Below, one piece after another: positions 48,099 through 50,601 of a DNA stretch of 50,601 bases (the stretch's first letter is position 1; each line of letters opens with the position of its first letter). Source of the DNA: Anaerolinea sp. (GTDB lineage Bacteria > Chloroflexota > Limnocylindria > Limnocylindrales > CSP1-4). Below the pieces are notes generated by a model. It made no database searches and was not told where the DNA came from. It was given only the letters and a program-made list of their open reading frames with translations. The stretch spans positions 1-50,601 of the forward strand of contig PNKK01000016.1 of NCBI GenBank assembly GCA_013822395.1, written 5' to 3'. Both the position numbers and the translations under genes were made by a program.

Positions 48099-49210
48099 CG
48101 GGCCGACACCTCGAGGGCCGCGACGATCGCCTCGGCCGCGCCGACCGGGCGAAGGTTCAGCGACGCCACGCGCTCGCGGGCGAGGCGCGCCCCGTCGCCC
48201 ACGGGCGCCAGCCGTGCGAGCTCGGCTGCGGCCTTCGGCCCGTCGAGGCCAACGATGACCATCCGCCCCGCGGACCCCTGCACGGCCTCGGCCCATTCGG
48301 TTGACTCGCGGAGTACGAGGCACGGAACGCCGAGCCAGGCCGCCTCCCGCTGGACGCCGCCGGAATCGGTGAGGACGGCCGCCGCATGGAGCTGGAGCGC
48401 AAGCGAGGTCCGATATCCCTGCGGCTCGACGATCACCACATCCGGCCCGCACGAGATCCCCGCCTCGCCCATCGCAACTCGCGTGCCCGGGTGCAGGGCC
48501 AGGATCACCGGCCGGCCGGCTGACGCCGCGGCGGCGAGGATCCCGGCCCAGGCGGCCATCGCCGCTGGCTCGCGGTTCTCCTGCCGGTGAACCGTGGCAA
48601 GGATGTAGCCCCCGGGCGCCAGCGCGACCCCGAGACGGGCCCCAATCCCCTCGAGGACGCCCGCGTCCCTGACCTCGGCGCTCACCTTCGACGCAAGATC
48701 CTGCATCAGGTCGCCGACGAGGTCGACGCCGCGGGTGATCCCCTCGGTCGCGAGATTCTTAACGGCCGTCCGTGTCGGCGCAAAGAGCCAGGTGGCCAGA
48801 TGGTCGGCGACGACCCGGTTCAGCTCCTCCGGCATCCGCCGATCGAAGCTGCGCAACCCGGCCTCGACATGGGCGACGGGAATCCCGAGCTTGGCCGCGA
48901 CCAGCGCGCCGGCGAGCGTGGAGTTCGTGTCCCCGTAGACGAGAACGGCGTCCGGTCGCTCGGCGATGAGGATCCGCTCGAGTCCCGTGAGCATCGCGGC
49001 CGTCTGCTCGGCGTGCGAGCCGCCGCCGGCCCTCAGCGAATGGTCGGGCTTCGCGAGCCCGAGCTCCGCGAAGAACGAGCCAGCCATGGCGTCGTCCCAG
49101 TGCTGCCCGGTGTCGACGAAGACCTCGTGATGACGTGCCCGGAGCGCGGGCTGCAGCGCGGCCGCCTTGATGAGCTGCGGTCGCGTCCCGACGACGCTGA
49201 CGATCTTCAC
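48095..49210 (-). CDS. wecB: UDP-N-acetylglucosamine 2-epimerase (non-hydrolysing)
   Basis: The 371-residue protein has the family landmarks 'VVGTRPQLIKAAALQPALRA', 'VYGDTNSTLAGALVAAKLGI', 'HVEAGLRSFDRRMPEELNR', 'ATVHRQENREP' and 'LTDSGGVQREAAWLGVPCLV'. It interconverts UDP-GlcNAc and UDP-ManNAc, the donor for ManNAc-containing surface glycans. It is the first gene of the wecB-GT-GT-methyltransferase unit. GTG 49210 starts the beta strand normally found at residues 2-7; the frame runs upstream only into non-homologous sequence. Confidence 0.93.
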   Translation of the reverse strand: MKIVSVVGTRPQLIKAAALQPALRARHHEVFVDTGQHWDDAMAGSFFAELGLAKPDHSLRAGGGSHAEQTAAMLTGLERILIAERPDAVLVYGDTNSTLAGALVAAKLGIPVAHVEAGLRSFDRRMPEELNRVVADHLATWLFAPTRTAVKNLATEGITRGVDLVGDLMQDLASKVSAEVRDAGVLEGIGARLGVALAPGGYILATVHRQENREPAAMAAWAGILAAAASAGRPVILALHPGTRVAMGEAGISCGPDVVIVEPQGYRTSLALQLHAAAVLTDSGGVQREAAWLGVPCLVLRESTEWAEAVQGSAGRMVIVGLDGPKAAAELARLAPVGDGARLARERVASLNLRPVGAAEAIVAALEVSAR

Positions 49211-49238
49211 CCCGACAGGGTAGCCGGGCGCGAGAGAC

Positions 49239-49847
49239 CTATCGCACTGCCCGCTTGAGAAGGTAGCGGAGCCCTCGTCCCACGAGCGTCTGCACGCGAG
49301 GCGACTCGATCCGAGCGAGCCATCGGTCGAGCTCCTCGCGGTCGAACTCCGTCGGCAGCTCCAGCTCGGGGATCCGATGCGGCCGGCCCCTGTGCACCGC
49401 AGACACATAGGCCAGGTCGAAGAGGGCCTTCTCGGGCCGCGCCAGCTTGACGCCGTCACGCTCCATCCAGCCACCGAAGAGCGCAGGCGGCAGGTGATGG
49501 ATCGCATACGTGCCGAGCTCGGTCTTGACCCGCTTCGCGCTGTCGAGCGACGCCACGCTGAACTCGCGCGGGACCTGGTCGATCATGCCGTGTGCGTTGA
49601 GCGCCGACGTGAAGGACAGGTAGGCGGGGTATGGCCGCGTGACATCCTCGATCAGTGTCCGCGCGTCGACGGGATCCGACCCGATGATCCAGAGCCCGTA
49701 GCGCACGTGTCGAGCCAAGTCCCGCGCCTCGAACGTACGCATCAGCCTGCTTGCCTGGCTCACCGAGATGTTGAGGGCGGCGGCGGCCTCGCCGGTGGTC
49801 ACCGTCGGGCCAAGGCGGGAGAGCGTGGCGAAGGACGAGAGGCTCAC
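49239..49847 (-). CDS. AbiEi-type antitoxin (type IV toxin-antitoxin)
   Basis: The 202-residue protein has an N-terminal winged helix ('TVTTGEAAAALNISVSQASR', 'LMRTFEARDLARHVRYGLW') and an AbiEi C-terminal domain ('YLSFTSALNAHGMIDQVPRE', 'ARPEKALFDLAYVSAVH'). In the AbiE system this DNA-binding antitoxin represses the operon and counteracts the nucleotidyltransferase toxin. GTG 49847 overlaps the toxin stop as GTGA, so toxin precedes antitoxin here, the reverse of the usual abiEi-abiEii order. Confidence 0.85.
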   Translation of the reverse strand: MSLSSFATLSRLGPTVTTGEAAAALNISVSQASRLMRTFEARDLARHVRYGLWIIGSDPVDARTLIEDVTRPYPAYLSFTSALNAHGMIDQVPREFSVASLDSAKRVKTELGTYAIHHLPPALFGGWMERDGVKLARPEKALFDLAYVSAVHRGRPHRIPELELPTEFDREELDRWLARIESPRVQTLVGRGLRYLLKRAVR

Positions 49848-50601
49848 CTCAGGGACTCCAGGAACTCGGCGACCCGGGTGACCATCTCCTCCCAGACCTC
49901 ACGGCGGTTGTAGATCTCCACGAACTCATCCTCGAGATACTCAAGAACGAGCTCTTCGTAGGCCTCGAACGGGATCGCGAATGCGGCGTCGCTCGCCTTG
50001 GCGGCAAGCTCGGCCGGGATGTCGCCGGGGCGGACAACGTCCGGGTACCTGGAAACGAGGAGGTCGAGGTCGAAGATGTCTCGCGGTTCCGTCTGCCTGC
50101 GCTCAGCGAGGACGTGGATCTTCTGTCGCGTAGCCGCCGGAGCAAGGTAGTGGTTGGCCCGCACCGCACGAAGCCCGGCTGCTCGGCCGATGTCCGAACG
50201 AGCGACATCGAAGCCGACCTCAGGATCGGTGGCGCCGCGAGCGGAGAACTCGATCTTGGAGTTGAGCCATGCGCCCCCGCCCTGGACGGCGAACTTCCAG
50301 CGGCGAGTCGTGTCGGTCTGCTTGGTCTTGGCCAAGTCGACGAACTCAACCCCCTGAGTACTCAGGAGGTCAACGAACGCGCGCGAGGCGAGGACCGCAT
50401 CCACTCGCTCTTCGGCACGCCAGAAGGCGGCCCCGACGTAGTCAAGGTCGATGTCCTGAGATCGGCGCCGGCTGTTGAAGAACAGCCGCAGGTTGGCCCC
50501 GCCCTTGACGACGTACTCCGCGACGGGCAGCCGAGTCGGCAGCACCTGCAGGAACGAAAGGTGCAGGAACTCGACGAGCTTGGCTCCTTCCCTGACCTCG
50601 A
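49844..50601 (-). CDS. AbiEii-type nucleotidyltransferase toxin, 5' end outside window
   Basis: At least 252 residues are visible and the frame is open to the window edge. 'EYVVKGGANLRLFFNSRRRS', then 'QDIDLDY', is the nucleotidyltransferase active-site signature (KGG...DxD). 'TRQKIHVLAERRQTEPRDIF' and 'DLDLLVSRYP' form the later family segments. Earlier residues, reading 'EGAKLVEFLHLSF', precede GTG 50545 in frame and match the region before the KGG loop, so the true start lies beyond 50601. It would modify a nucleic-acid or nucleotide target and act in phage defence. Confidence 0.87.
   Translation of the reverse strand, partial: EVREGAKLVEFLHLSFLQVLPTRLPVAEYVVKGGANLRLFFNSRRRSQDIDLDYVGAAFWRAEERVDAVLASRAFVDLLSTQGVEFVDLAKTKQTDTTRRWKFAVQGGGAWLNSKIEFSARGATDPEVGFDVARSDIGRAAGLRAVRANHYLAPAATRQKIHVLAERRQTEPRDIFDLDLLVSRYPDVVRPGDIPAELAAKASDAAFAIPFEAYEELVLEYLEDEFVEIYNRREVWEEMVTRVAEFLESLR

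Overview
The window looks like a chromosomal stretch of a very GC-rich, free-living, probably aerobic or facultative bacterium. Many genes start with GTG, stop/start overlaps of the GTGA or ATGA type are common, and several promoters appear to place the transcription start on the start codon. An LLM-class (F420/FMN-type) oxidoreductase, a GSI-alpha glutamine synthetase, a MazG carrying a methylase-like N-terminal extension, and ABC-importer loci lacking their own ATPase fit a Chloroflexota lineage such as Limnocylindria/Ellin6529. That assignment is inference from gene style; no rRNA is present to test it.

Region 1 (73-12810, minus strand) is the highlight: a nearly gap-free 14-gene operon headed by a SorC-family regulator. 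After it come a tagatose/psicose-epimerase-like TIM barrel, DhaK and DhaL kinase subunits, a complete YnjBCD-like ABC importer, a LacD/YihT-like class I aldolase, a nucleoside hydrolase, an E1 alpha/beta thiamine-diphosphate enzyme pair without E2/E3, a nucleoside phosphorylase, and a truncated RpiB-like reading frame. Together they suggest import and breakdown of an unusual sugar, sugar acid or nucleoside through phosphorylated ketoses. I cannot match the combination to a pathway I know. A second TIM-barrel isomerase (12913-13734, plus) is transcribed divergently from a shared operator region behind a tiny leader reading frame.

Region 2 (13703-17451) holds a broken radical SAM/methyltransferase pair with two frame breaks and an apparent deletion junction, a tRNA-Pro(CGG) and an MFS transporter. 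Region 3 (17707-24986, minus) is a LacI-regulated ABC sugar importer (lipoprotein, two permeases, no ATPase) with a DUF624/YesL-like membrane protein and a glycogen-debranching-family glycosidase. Two strong stem-loops separate the binding-protein gene from the permeases.

Region 4 (25081-31838) has glutamine synthetase behind a PucR-type regulator, a fragment of a Cys/Met PLP enzyme, a membrane diguanylate cyclase, an Lrp/AsnC regulator, an LLM-class oxidoreductase and tRNA-Pro(UGG). Region 5 (32064-38619) has an LCP-family cell-wall ligase, a repeat-rich 0.6-kb intergenic stretch, and a nucleotide and RNA housekeeping operon (PpiC-type foldase, MazG, RNase PH, RdgB).

Region 6 (38732-49210) is a surface-polysaccharide locus: four GT4 glycosyltransferases, a Wzm/Wzt ABC exporter, a deacetylase-like protein, a methyltransferase and a UDP-GlcNAc 2-epimerase. 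The right edge (49239-50601) carries an AbiE-type toxin-antitoxin pair, with the toxin running off the window.
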